64,000 nucleotides of DNA, from contig OX421495.1 of assembly GCA_949126835.1 (NCBI GenBank), forward strand, positions 15,001 through 79,000, in the 5' to 3' direction. Origin of the DNA: Anisus vortex. Its lineage: Eukaryota > Mollusca > Gastropoda > Planorbidae. Positions 21,085 through 31,325 of the stretch are shown here, piece by piece (positions within the stretch are counted from its first letter, which is position 1; each line of letters opens with the position of its first letter). The notes under the pieces are model-generated. The model saw nothing but the letters and a program-made list of their open reading frames with translations, was not told the origin of the DNA and ran no database searches. The translations under genes and the position numbers were made by a program.

Positions 21085-21089
21085 CTGGT
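21085..21089. other. Target-site duplication, left copy (CTGGT)
   Basis: CTGGT immediately precedes the 5' LTR and recurs immediately after the 3' LTR at 29388-29392. Five bases is the usual target duplication of Ty3/gypsy-type elements. Confidence 0.9.
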
Positions 21090-21544
21090 TGCTATGAAGC
21101 CATAAAATAATATATAGGTAGTAGCTATATTAATAATTAAAAAGTCGAAATAAAACCCATTTTTGGATATTAAGAAAACCTATATCGGAAGTAGATATAG
21201 TCAAGTGACTGTCCATGCGGTCGGCAGTCTTTTCTCATAACTCACAAGGAACGCAGGCATTATTTTAGACTCAGGAAAAATAAATAAAATTGTGTATTAT
21301 GTTGATACTATAAAGCTATATTTGTTCATTGGATGTGAAGTGTCAACTGTTAATGAATTGTTATTAAATAATATGCTGCAATAAGTCGTTCTTTTATTAT
21401 TTACAAGTTTGGAAGTTATATTGTGGTGATGTCGTCCATTTTGATGTTCAAATCAATCAAATAATTCAGCTACTGCAACTCAAATACTCTGAGAAGACTG
21501 GTGGTAATGTTTGATAGTCCAATAATAATAATAGGACATCAACA
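21090..21544 (+). repeat. 5' LTR (455 bp)
   Basis: It begins TGCTATGAAG and ends ACATCAACA. Read side by side with 28933-29387 I saw no difference. It should contain the promoter; an AATAAA lies at about 21283-21288. Confidence 0.95.
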
Positions 21545-21548
21545 GGTT

Positions 21549-21564
21549 TGGTGGCAGCTAACGG
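21549..21564 (+). other. Primer-binding-site-like motif
   Basis: TGGTGGCAGCTAACGG begins four bases after the 5' LTR end. The TGG start is complementary to a tRNA CCA end. The tRNA was not identified. Confidence 0.65.
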
Positions 21565-21905
21565 AGAGAGAAGCTGAAGGATATAATATTATGTTCAAAT
21601 TCGAAACTTTTTGAACTTTTTGAAGACGTACTACAAACCACATGGAAAATTATGTGAGTACCAGTTTTTGAACAAAACTGAAGCCTGAGTCAATTATTTC
21701 AAATACATATACTATTTATATGATTGAGCACTATAATAGCTCTAAGAAAATATAACATTTGTACACCGATGACAAATATTTCATCATTGGAAAATTCGAT
21801 ACAAAAAATAAAAAAAAAGTGACTATACGCAGATCATTATTTAATATTTGCAACCGGAAAAAGTTTCGTTCCCACATGTTATCAACAAGGAACCTAAACT
21901 ATATA

Positions 21906-22090
21906 CATATGTTCAAGTCCGATGTTCAAATCCGATGTGACACAACCATGTGTTGAATTTTATGTAGCCTACATAACCATATGTTCAAATCCGATGTGAC
22001 ACAACGATGTGTTGAATTTTATGTAGAATAACCACATGTTCAAATCCGATGTGACACGACCAGGTGTTGAAATCTGATGTGTTGAAGTCC
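21906..22090 (+). repeat. Short direct repeats in the leader
   Basis: Three imperfect units of about 56-71 bp start at CATATGTTCAAGTCCGATG (21906), 21978 and 22034. Each continues with GATGTGACACAAC-type sequence and the first two with GTGTTGAATTTTATGTAG. Further GATGTGTTGAA fragments trail off to 22090. Confidence 0.8.
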
Positions 22091-23738
22091 GATGTGCTTA
22101 TCGGAAGATAAATAAATAACATTAAATAACTTTAAATATAATTAATATTTAATCTGTATACCAAAGACTTTGACATTAATTTTAATTAATGGTATACATT
22201 TTTTTCTAGTGTTCATTCTAAAATTGGATTATACCATACTGAAGTGGAAACTTGAAGCAACTCAACTTGATACAGTGTGAACATTCATTGGATTATTAAA
22301 TAATTAATTAAGTTTCTTCTTGATTTCTACTCTGGATTTACATTGCAGTAATTTCATACAGTGAATGTGTTTTCATTTGGATTATTAAGTAATCTTTAAT
22401 TTAATCATATTTTTTACATTCATTAGTATGAATTATATATATATATATATGTATTATTTATGTATAAAGCGGGCTCTGGTTGGCGGGACTTTCTAAAATA
22501 AATCTCTTGTCTATTCTTATTCTGTCTATCATCTATTTCTATTTCTTAAAAGAGATTGATTAGAAATGATTCTTTGTTAGGGTTATTTCTGTTAGTTGTC
22601 TTGACTTTGTTTGTTATTGTTAAGAATTATTAAAGTAAAATTACTATAGTCTTGTCAATGTTATACATGTCGTTATTCTTTGTCAAAAATTCCTCTATCA
22701 TTTGTGGTCCAAGCAGCATTAGTGTATTGTGATTGTGTTTTTTTTCTATTGTTACTTGATATAATTTTTTTGTTGTGTATTTTTTGAAATATCATTAATA
22801 TGCATTGGTTAGTTTTTGCTCTCTGAGTATAATGGTCTATGGTAAGAACATTAACAATAATAAGTTCACCTAGATAATAATAATATGAATATTCACATTC
22901 ATAACTATATAATTTAAGTAGTGCCCAAATACATGTAACTACAATTAACAAAATAATAATTGATATCTAATACATGTAACTACAAATGTACAAAATATTC
23001 ACAATATAACAGGTAAAATAACCTAAATAAAAATAATATTGTGCTTTGCAGTGCTACTATAATAATATTATCTAGAATTTACATTGCTATTAATTATAGT
23101 AAAATTATTGTGTATTGGCATTAATGAAAATGTACTTCCAGTAATCACAATGAAAATGTACTTCCAATACTGATAATAATTACATCCATTTCAATTGCTC
23201 ATAAGAATAATATCATAGTGGCTTATGATAACATTAATCTAATTGTTATATGCCATCCTCAATAATAATAATAATATTATCTATGTGCTACCATTGGTAA
23301 TAATAAGATTGTACTTTGCTTTGCGGAAAATAATTGTGCAACCTATATAGTAATAATAAGTCATAATAGCGAAAAGTGACTTGCACTTGCTTTAAACTCT
23401 ACTATAAAATTGCTAATAATAATAAAATAAACAAGCCATAATTGAAAATGTGTCTTGGCATAGCCAATAATTGTTGACATTCTAGCATTTTGCATTCTGA
23501 ATTATAAACATTTTACTACAGCATAGGATTAAAAAAAAAAGTTGCTGTGATATTATATGACTGCTCATTCTGTATTTAATAAATATTGTCATTCAGTAAT
23601 ATAAAAATGCTCATTCAGTAATTAATAAATATTGCCATCCAGTATAGGAATAAAACATTGCTGTACTATAAAATAGTGCATTATAATAATTGTACTGTAC
23701 TATAATATAATAAATCTTGACATTCATAATAAACAATA

Positions 23739-26700
23739 ATGGAGTCAAAGGTTCAATTACTCTATGATGAGGCTAAATTGTTGGCAAAAGAATATGGTAT
23801 TACTGATAAGAAAGAATATCAGGAATTTGTTGAAAATAAAGTTAAACAATTGAAAAAAGAATTAGCAGATAAGGAAAGAGATGAACGAGCAGAATTAAGA
23901 GCTCATGAAATTAAACAAAAAGAACTTGATAATGAAATTAAACAAAAAGAACTAGAAATGAATAGAGAAACTCAGTTGAAAGAAACTCAACTAAAATTAG
24001 CTCATGAATTGGAGTTGGCTAAATTACAAAATACTAAAGTTGAGCAAACAAATAATGAAAAATCAAAACATAGTGTAAGATTTAAAATGCCTCCTTTTGA
24101 TGGGAAAGAGAAAATTGTTGATTTTCTAAATTTATTTGAAGCAACATGTAAAGGATATGGGATTCCCATTTCAGAATATTACATTCACCTTATCCCACAA
24201 TTGAAAGATAAGGGTAGGGAAGCACTATCACATATTGATAAAGAAATAACTGATTATGCCATTATCAAAGAACAGTTAATAAAATTCTTTATCCACTCTG
24301 AGGATTATTACAGACAAAAGTTTCATAACTTTATCTTAACAGACAAGATAGAACCGAGAGCTTTTGTGTCTGAAGTGAAAACATTTTTACTTACCTGGTT
24401 AGACTTAGTAAAAATAGATACCAAAAATCCTAATGAGATTATAGAAATCATGGTTGTTGATAAAGTATTAGAACAAGCTTCTAAACCATTGTTTACTCAC
24501 ATTATGGAAAGAAAAGTTAAGACAGTTGAGAGTTTGATAGATGCAATCTCAAATTTTAAGGATAGTCATCCTAATGTAGAACTGACTAAACAAAATCAAA
24601 CAGTAAATACAATTCAACATAGAAGAAGGAGCTATTCACCTCCTAGGTCTAGACATAATCAATTTGGCAATAAAAAAAAATTTGGTAATCAACCAAAATC
24701 TAATAATTATAGATGTATTTTTTGCAATGGTACAAACCATTCATCAGAATATTGTTACAGAAATAACAATGCAAGAGGTAGAAATTTCAATCCAAACTTC
24801 AATAGATCAAATGTTGATCATAGAGGTTTTTCAAATCAAAATTTTTCTAATTTTGATAATAGAAACTTTCCAAATCAGAATTTTTCAAATTTTGGAAACA
24901 GAAATATGCCAAATCAGAATTTTTCCAATAACAATGTGCCAAATCAACATGTTGGAAGACAAGATTTTCCTAATACTCAAAACAGACCTCAATCAAATTT
25001 CCAAAATAGAAGAAATAGAGGAAAACTTAACAATTCCACATCTCAATCTAATAATGTCATATTTGAAAACAGGGGTCAGTTAATACTTTTTCCTGCTTAT
25101 GTGGAAGGAAAGACCACTTACTGTCTAAGAGACACCGGAAGTAGTATAATATGCATAGATGAAAGTATCATTCCAAATCAGAAACCCACCAATATAATAA
25201 GAGTGGATACAATAAAACTTGGAAATGGTTCCACTGTAAATTGTCCTGTCACTATAATAGACATTGATTGTCCTTGGCTCACTGGAAAAGCAGAGGCAGC
25301 CATAATGAAAAACTGTGTTGCACCTTTAATTATTGGTAATTCTTTCAATGTCAAACATGATAATAGTTTTGACATTTTTCAAAAATGGATGAATGAAAAA
25401 TCCAATGACTTGAATTTGAAACCTGTTCTATTGCAAAATGAAAAGTTGGTAGATTTACCAGAACAAGAATTTTACCCTGCTCTACAAACTTTTAATTTCT
25501 TACAAACCATAGGAAAGTCAGAAAATAATATTCTCAATGAGACACCTAATATTGACTTATCCATAAATAATGAAAAGGATAATCCTATTCCCAAATGGAA
25601 TGGAACAGAAAAACTAGAACAGTATGTAAGCAAATTTGAAAGTCAATGTGAAATAAACAATGTACCAAAAGAATTACATGCTATTTCACTATGTAGACAT
25701 TTAGAAGGTCATAAACAAATATTCAACATTGCTAAAAATCAAATATCTGATTTTACTAAAATGAAGAGTGAGATATTATCATACATTGATAGTCCTCATA
25801 AAAAGGAAACCCAAATGAAAAAAACAGAAAATATCAGTTTAATAAACATGCCTTTTGATGAGCTAACTCTAAAACAAGAACAGAAAGAAGATCCATACAT
25901 AATTAAAATGGTATCAGAAATTGAAAAAGGTCAGGTTAAAAATAAAAACATTGAAATAATAAATGGAATTCTCTGTAGAAAGGACACTAAATTAGATGTA
26001 ACTCAAATAGTTATACCTAAAACATTAACTGTCAAAGTAATGCAAATTTCGCACAACAATGCATTGTCAGGTCATTTGAGTAGCAAGAAAACAGTTTGTA
26101 AACTTAAAAAGAATTTCTGGTGGCCTAAAATGGAAAAAGATTTGAAAACATTTATTAAAAGCTGTGATACCTGTCTTAGACATAATAAAAAAGATTCTAA
26201 ACATAAGGCTCCAATACAAATGACAGATACCATAAACAAACCTTTTTACAAGATAGCAGTTGATATAATAGGGCCCATGAAGCAGACTAAAACTACCAAA
26301 GCAAAGTTTGCCTTAACCATTATAGACATGGGGAGTAGATGGATAGAGGTAGTTCCATTAAGGGAAATAACTGCAGAAAGGGTCTGTAATGCTCTTTTAC
26401 CTATCTTTTGTCGTTTCGGTTTTCCAAAGTTCATATTGAGTGACAATGGAACTCAATTCAAATCAAGCCTTACTCAAGCTTTTACACAAATGTTAAAAAT
26501 CACTCAAATTTTTAGTTCTATATACCATCCTGAATCAAATGGTATGATAGAAAGGGCTAATCAAACAATAAAACAAATGATAACAAAAGTGTGTGAAGAC
26601 CATCCATTTGAATGGGATGATTACCTTCCAGCTATTTTGTTTGCTTATAGACAATCGGTTCATGAAAGCACAGGTTTTACACCATTTGAATTAGTGCTTG

Positions 26701-28640
26701 GCAAAAATCCCAATGGACCATTGGATAATTTCAAATCAGAATTATTAGGACTTAAAGAAAAAAAAATGTCTCCATTTGACTTAGTCAATAAAACTGAAAA
26801 ACATATGAAAACAGCTTATGAATTTGCTGTACAAAAAAATGAAGAAATCAAATCTAAAACTTTAATCAGAGAAAATATTCATAAGAACATGAGAAAACTA
26901 GAAGTTGGTAATAAAGTACTTGTTTATTTGCCAATTGGCAGTGGCAATACTATGGAATGGAAAGGACCTTTTGAAATTATGCATAAGTTATCAGATGTAA
27001 CTTACAAAGTTAACATTAATAACAAAAAAAAAATTGTTCATTTAAACAATTTAAGAGCTTATGAGGAAAACCAAATAAATGACAGTCAGTCAGATATTGA
27101 AAGCAAAATACAAAATAACAATATGATAATTTTTGAAGATAACAATGTTCAGAACATTCCAAACATTGACTATTTTTGTGGTATAACCACACCAGCCAAT
27201 AATGAAATAGATCAAATACAGTTAGACCATATTAAAAATGAAATGGTTAAAAACAATATTTTGAATTTATTGAATAAATTTAAAACAACAATAACAGAAA
27301 AACCAGGATTATCAAATGTCATTGAACATAAAATAGAACTGACTGATCAAAAACAATTTCGATCAAAGGCATATAATATTCCTCAAATGCTTGTTGAAAA
27401 GGTAGATAAGGAATTAGATCAACTCATAGAAAGTAAGATAATAGAAAAATCTATGTCTCAGTACTCATCACCCATGGTGATTGTTAGAAAAAAAAATGGT
27501 TCTATCAGATTATGTTGTGATTATCGCAAGCTCAATAAAGTAACAAAACTTGATCAAGAGGGTTTGCCCAATATAGAACATATCATTAACACTATGGCCA
27601 CAGGTAAAATATTTACTACCATAGATTTAACAAGAGGATTTTGGCAAGTGCCTCTTGATGAGAAATCAAAGGATTATACAGCTTTTATTACACATAAAGG
27701 CGTATTTAATTGGAACGTCATGCCCTTCGGTTTAGTCAATAGTACTGCTACATTCACTAAACTAATGAGACATATTTTACCTCAAAATAAAAACATAGTT
27801 CACTATGTGGATGATATTTGTATTTTCACAAATACTTGGGATGAACACTTAATTCTATTAGAGGAAGTGTTGCAAATATTGAAAGACAATAATTTAACAG
27901 TATCTCCTTCAAAATTAAAAATAGGAAAAACTGAGATTGAATTTCTAGGACATAAATTTGAAAATGGCCAAGTAAAACCAACACAGCACTTACATAAGAA
28001 AATTCTAGAAATACAAACGCCTAAAACAAAAAAACATGTAAGGGCATTACTTGGATTGTTTAACTATTACAGTAAATTCATTCCAAACTATAGTCAAATA
28101 GTTAGACCTATTATAGATCTCACAAAAAAATTTCAACCCAATATTGTAAATTGGACTGACCAATGTGAAACATCATTTAAAATCCTAATAGATGCATTTT
28201 CTAAGGAACCAATACTAGAAACAATTCAAAAAGATGATGACATCATTCTAGCTTGTGATGCCTCAAAGTCCGGCTTAGGGGCTTGTATTTACAAAAAGGT
28301 CATTGTGGACTCTGAAATAGTTTATAAACCTGCCTATTATGTAAGTCGTGCACTGACTAAAAGTGAAAAGAATTTTAGTGTCATAGAATTAGAGGGTTTG
28401 TGTATAGTCTATGCTGTACTTAAGTTTCAATACTATTTGTTGGGTCGTCAGTTCACAATTCTCACAGATCATAAACCGCTTGTGAATTTTAATGTCTCTA
28501 ATGTCAATAACAAAAGAATAAATAAATATGCTTTACTTCTATCAGATTACAAATTTCAGATAAAAAGTATTGTAGGAAAAGATAACCATTTACCTGATGT
28601 GCTGTCTAGATTATCCATACACATCACTGATATCCAATAG
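23739..28640 (+). CDS. gag-pol: Gag-pol polyprotein of the Gmr1-like retrotransposon, intact (1633 aa)
   Basis: This single uninterrupted frame has no shift or stop between gag and pol. In order: Lys/Glu-rich coiled coil (about residues 25-105); capsid-like region (about 117-275); zinc knuckle Cys326-X2-Cys329-X4-His334-X4-Cys339; Asn/Phe-rich low-complexity repeats (about 345-425); aspartic protease with RDTGSS at Asp465; a second capsid-like stretch (about 618-685); integrase with His772, His779, Cys809, Cys812 and the catalytic triad Asp842, Asp902, Glu938 (35 residues between the last two); GPF motif at 1076; reverse transcriptase with Asp1296 and YVDD at 1356-1359; RNase H with Asp1507, Glu1552 and Asp1577. 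Every catalytic residue I looked for is present. The ATG at 23739 is the first of this frame and starts the coiled coil. The enzymes copy element RNA and insert the DNA into the genome. Confidence 0.95.
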   Translation: MESKVQLLYDEAKLLAKEYGITDKKEYQEFVENKVKQLKKELADKERDERAELRAHEIKQKELDNEIKQKELEMNRETQLKETQLKLAHELELAKLQNTKVEQTNNEKSKHSVRFKMPPFDGKEKIVDFLNLFEATCKGYGIPISEYYIHLIPQLKDKGREALSHIDKEITDYAIIKEQLIKFFIHSEDYYRQKFHNFILTDKIEPRAFVSEVKTFLLTWLDLVKIDTKNPNEIIEIMVVDKVLEQASKPLFTHIMERKVKTVESLIDAISNFKDSHPNVELTKQNQTVNTIQHRRRSYSPPRSRHNQFGNKKKFGNQPKSNNYRCIFCNGTNHSSEYCYRNNNARGRNFNPNFNRSNVDHRGFSNQNFSNFDNRNFPNQNFSNFGNRNMPNQNFSNNNVPNQHVGRQDFPNTQNRPQSNFQNRRNRGKLNNSTSQSNNVIFENRGQLILFPAYVEGKTTYCLRDTGSSIICIDESIIPNQKPTNIIRVDTIKLGNGSTVNCPVTIIDIDCPWLTGKAEAAIMKNCVAPLIIGNSFNVKHDNSFDIFQKWMNEKSNDLNLKPVLLQNEKLVDLPEQEFYPALQTFNFLQTIGKSENNILNETPNIDLSINNEKDNPIPKWNGTEKLEQYVSKFESQCEINNVPKELHAISLCRHLEGHKQIFNIAKNQISDFTKMKSEILSYIDSPHKKETQMKKTENISLINMPFDELTLKQEQKEDPYIIKMVSEIEKGQVKNKNIEIINGILCRKDTKLDVTQIVIPKTLTVKVMQISHNNALSGHLSSKKTVCKLKKNFWWPKMEKDLKTFIKSCDTCLRHNKKDSKHKAPIQMTDTINKPFYKIAVDIIGPMKQTKTTKAKFALTIIDMGSRWIEVVPLREITAERVCNALLPIFCRFGFPKFILSDNGTQFKSSLTQAFTQMLKITQIFSSIYHPESNGMIERANQTIKQMITKVCEDHPFEWDDYLPAILFAYRQSVHESTGFTPFELVLGKNPNGPLDNFKSELLGLKEKKMSPFDLVNKTEKHMKTAYEFAVQKNEEIKSKTLIRENIHKNMRKLEVGNKVLVYLPIGSGNTMEWKGPFEIMHKLSDVTYKVNINNKKKIVHLNNLRAYEENQINDSQSDIESKIQNNNMIIFEDNNVQNIPNIDYFCGITTPANNEIDQIQLDHIKNEMVKNNILNLLNKFKTTITEKPGLSNVIEHKIELTDQKQFRSKAYNIPQMLVEKVDKELDQLIESKIIEKSMSQYSSPMVIVRKKNGSIRLCCDYRKLNKVTKLDQEGLPNIEHIINTMATGKIFTTIDLTRGFWQVPLDEKSKDYTAFITHKGVFNWNVMPFGLVNSTATFTKLMRHILPQNKNIVHYVDDICIFTNTWDEHLILLEEVLQILKDNNLTVSPSKLKIGKTEIEFLGHKFENGQVKPTQHLHKKILEIQTPKTKKHVRALLGLFNYYSKFIPNYSQIVRPIIDLTKKFQPNIVNWTDQCETSFKILIDAFSKEPILETIQKDDDIILACDASKSGLGACIYKKVIVDSEIVYKPAYYVSRALTKSEKNFSVIELEGLCIVYAVLKFQYYLLGRQFTILTDHKPLVNFNVSNVNNKRINKYALLLSDYKFQIKSIVGKDNHLPDVLSRLSIHITDIQ

Positions 28641-28932
28641 TTTATCTCAGTATTACTGAAGTTCATTAGACAATACCTAAAGATAATTGTCTATGACTAA
28701 TTGTCATATAAACATTAGACATTATTCTTTGTGTCATATTTCTGCTTAAAAATATGTTTTTTGATTGTTTGTACATATATTAAATGAATTTTTTTTTTTT
28801 TTCTCTATGTATTATTAAATGAATGATTATATGCATTAATTAAGATTAAGATAATTTTTTTTCATTATTGTAAACATTTTTCGTATCAAAAATAATAATA
28901 AATTATTATTTTTTCTCTGTGGTTGGGGGGTA
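28641..28932 (+). other. 3' untranslated segment and polypurine tract
   Basis: This is AT-rich sequence after the gag-pol stop. GTGGTTGGGGGG at about 28919-28930, two bases before the 3' LTR, is the likely polypurine tract for plus-strand priming, although two T residues interrupt it. Confidence 0.7.
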
Positions 28933-29387
28933 TGCTATGAAGCCATAAAATAATATATAGGTAGTAGCTATATTAATAATTAAAAAGTCGAAATAAAACC
29001 CATTTTTGGATATTAAGAAAACCTATATCGGAAGTAGATATAGTCAAGTGACTGTCCATGCGGTCGGCAGTCTTTTCTCATAACTCACAAGGAACGCAGG
29101 CATTATTTTAGACTCAGGAAAAATAAATAAAATTGTGTATTATGTTGATACTATAAAGCTATATTTGTTCATTGGATGTGAAGTGTCAACTGTTAATGAA
29201 TTGTTATTAAATAATATGCTGCAATAAGTCGTTCTTTTATTATTTACAAGTTTGGAAGTTATATTGTGGTGATGTCGTCCATTTTGATGTTCAAATCAAT
29301 CAAATAATTCAGCTACTGCAACTCAAATACTCTGAGAAGACTGGTGGTAATGTTTGATAGTCCAATAATAATAATAGGACATCAACA
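28933..29387 (+). repeat. 3' LTR (455 bp)
   Basis: Same length and, by eye, same sequence as 21090-21544. It should supply transcript 3'-end formation. Confidence 0.95.
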
Positions 29388-29392
29388 CTGGT
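29388..29392. other. Target-site duplication, right copy (CTGGT)
   Basis: It matches 21085-21089. Confidence 0.9.
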
Positions 29393-30712
29393 AGTGTAGG
29401 CCTAATTCATTTCAGAATGCTACCAATGGTAACAGAGAAAATGTATAAATAATTACGCTTAAACTATGGCGATGCATAAAATCGTTGTGCTACTATCATG
29501 GGTTGCAATGAAAATTCAAATGATTATGTTTTTGATAGTGAAGAACGCAATTGTGTTAAAATTAAAGGCGACCGAAAATGGCTTTAAAAAATAATTGAAG
29601 GCAACAGTAGTTTTCTAAACAACAGAACACTCTTGTAAATATAATGAATGAATGGAAACACAAAGGCAAACGAAGCTTATATTATATATCTTAATTATGT
29701 AGAAAGAATGAAAACCGTATGTTTGGAGTGTATAATGATAATATGCAAAATGAACATAGTATGCATGTTCCACATCACTTAAAACGATGTGACAGATTAT
29801 AGACATTCCTAAATTTAAAATAAGATTAACCAAGTGGGAAATGTCCGAGTTGATAATTTGGTGCATTTAGAAACTTTTTTTTTCCATTGTAGAGTCATTA
29901 ATAACATAACAAAGGTAACAGAAAAGCGAAATTTATTGTATATTGTGGTCAATCCCCCATTTTCGGCATCTACAGCTGCCATTTTAGTGTGATTATCTAA
30001 AGTCGCTTTGATTGAAAATAACATTTCCAATAGGCCTATTTATTTTTCAGTATCACTTATCTATTTGAGTTGTCAATAACTATGTAAACAAAGCAAAGGA
30101 GATATATATAGGTGAGTGCCAAAATTGGAACTTCCGAGTTTTCCCACCAAACAAATAAACTATTATCGAGTAATATCGAGAGGCTAATAAAATTTTTATA
30201 AATATAAAAGTATATAGACTATTTAATTATAGTTCTGCCAGTAAGCCTACTTATAGTATTTATATTAGGCTATACTTTAGTGTAATTGGTTCTATTTTTT
30301 TTAATTTTCAATTTTCTGCCGCTCTTCCTAAGACACTTACTGTGACTTACTTATGACACTTATGACTACTTAACTTTAACTTATGATATGATCATATGAA
30401 TATGAGTATGAGTTATGATACTTATCAATGATCAATGGCTCCACGCGAAAAAAATTTCACTTGGAATTTTTTAGAACCCTACTTTTCTAGAACCAAGTAC
30501 ACTAAAGTATTACCGACTATAGGATAGGCTAGTTATACTAAAGTTATAGTTAGGCATATAGTCTATACTAGACATACTATAGACGACATTGACATGGTTA
30601 TATATAATAAATAGTGTCTATAGTCAACTATAGTTATAGTTATAGTACTAGGTATAGGCCTACTATAGATAGCCTACTATAGACTATACAAACTATACAA
30701 CTAATATAGTAG
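29393..30712. other. AT-rich non-coding sequence
   Basis: There are many TAGGCCT and ATAGACTATA words (30480-30700). A short stretch near 29485-29515 resembles the THAP-like frame at 30818 but is not open in one frame. GTGGGAAA/CTCGGA-related words near 29835 and 30130 recall the 14625 duplication. No gene is supported. Confidence 0.5.
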
Positions 30713-30714
30713 TA

Positions 30715-31323
30715 TGGACAAGTCTTAACGTGTATGCATGCATAAAAGGTTAAAAAGGTCACGTGCAAAAACATTTCCGTTCTTATTCGTCCTTATTCGA
30801 TCATTTTATTCGAAACAATGTCTGTGTGCTACTTTACTGGTTGTACTCAAATTTGTTGGGGATTAAAATTTATTTCATTTCCAATAGATGTTTACAAAGC
30901 AAAACAATGTATTGTTAAAGTCAAAAGGGAATAATCACCTTTTTAAAATATCAAACTTATTGCTTTATGCAAAATAATTTTTGTTAATCGTTTTTATGAA
31001 TTTACGCATTTTGTTTTTTAATAACCAAGAAAACGCAACTCTTGACTGATTTATTTTGTAAACAAATAAAAATTTAACGTCACGCGACTAACACTTGATG
31101 AGTATTAATGATCGCTTGTTCACTTTTAATGTTAAAAACGGATTCCTCATAACTAATATTGTATCCTTTGTATAATTCTAAAAGACTAGAACTGGCCGTC
31201 GAGGTTGAAATCAATTGTCAAACACCAGCAAAAGCATGCTTTTTTTGTTATTAGTTTAAAAATAGAACAGGAAGTTCACGAACATTCGGGTTCAAAAGTT
31301 CACGCCTCATTAAGACTTGTCCA
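30715..31323. mobile_element. 609-bp DNA element with 14-bp terminal inverted repeats
   Basis: TGGACAAGTCTTAA at 30715-30728 is the exact reverse complement of TTAAGACTTGTCCA at 31310-31323. Both ends are flanked by TA (30713-30714 and 31324-31325), consistent with a TA target duplication. No full transposase is present; one short THAP-like frame lies near the left end. It is a non-autonomous or internally deleted element. Confidence 0.75.
30818..30934 (+). pseudogene. Short frame resembling the start of a THAP zinc finger
   Basis: This 38-codon frame begins MSVCYFTGCTQIC and continues with FISFPIDVYKAKQ. A Cys-X4-Cys pair right after the start Met followed by an aromatic-X-X-FP motif is the beginning of a THAP domain (C2CH zinc finger, found at the N-terminus of P-element-type transposases and many host proteins). 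The His and the downstream Trp/Pro signature are missing because the frame stops. It lies about 100 bp inside the inverted-repeat element, so it may be a transposase remnant. Chance resemblance is possible. Confidence 0.35.
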
Positions 31324-31325
31324 TA

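Larger units (their letters stand above)
21545..23738 (+). other. Long untranslated leader of the LTR retrotransposon
   Basis: About 2.2 kb separates the 5' LTR from the gag-pol start, long for such an element. It is very AT-rich with many upstream ATGs and short frames (the longest about 65 codons, at 21759). It contains the 21906-22090 repeats, an (AT)n tract near 22433-22450 and a GGCGGGACTTT patch near 22484. No conserved protein is encoded, so packaging or translational roles are only guesses. Confidence 0.7.
21090..29387 (+). mobile_element. Complete Gmr1-like Ty3/gypsy LTR retrotransposon (8298 bp)
   Basis: All parts of a complete element are present: matching 455-bp LTRs starting TG and ending CA, a primer-binding-site-like motif after the 5' LTR, one uninterrupted gag-pol frame, a polypurine tract before the 3' LTR and a CTGGT target duplication. 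Domain order is gag, protease, integrase, reverse transcriptase, RNase H. Integrase before reverse transcriptase is the Ty1/copia order, yet the GPF motif after integrase and the enzyme sequences are Ty3/gypsy-like. This combination defines the Gmr1 group described in deuterostomes. Identical-looking LTRs imply a recent insertion. No envelope gene is seen. Confidence 0.93.
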
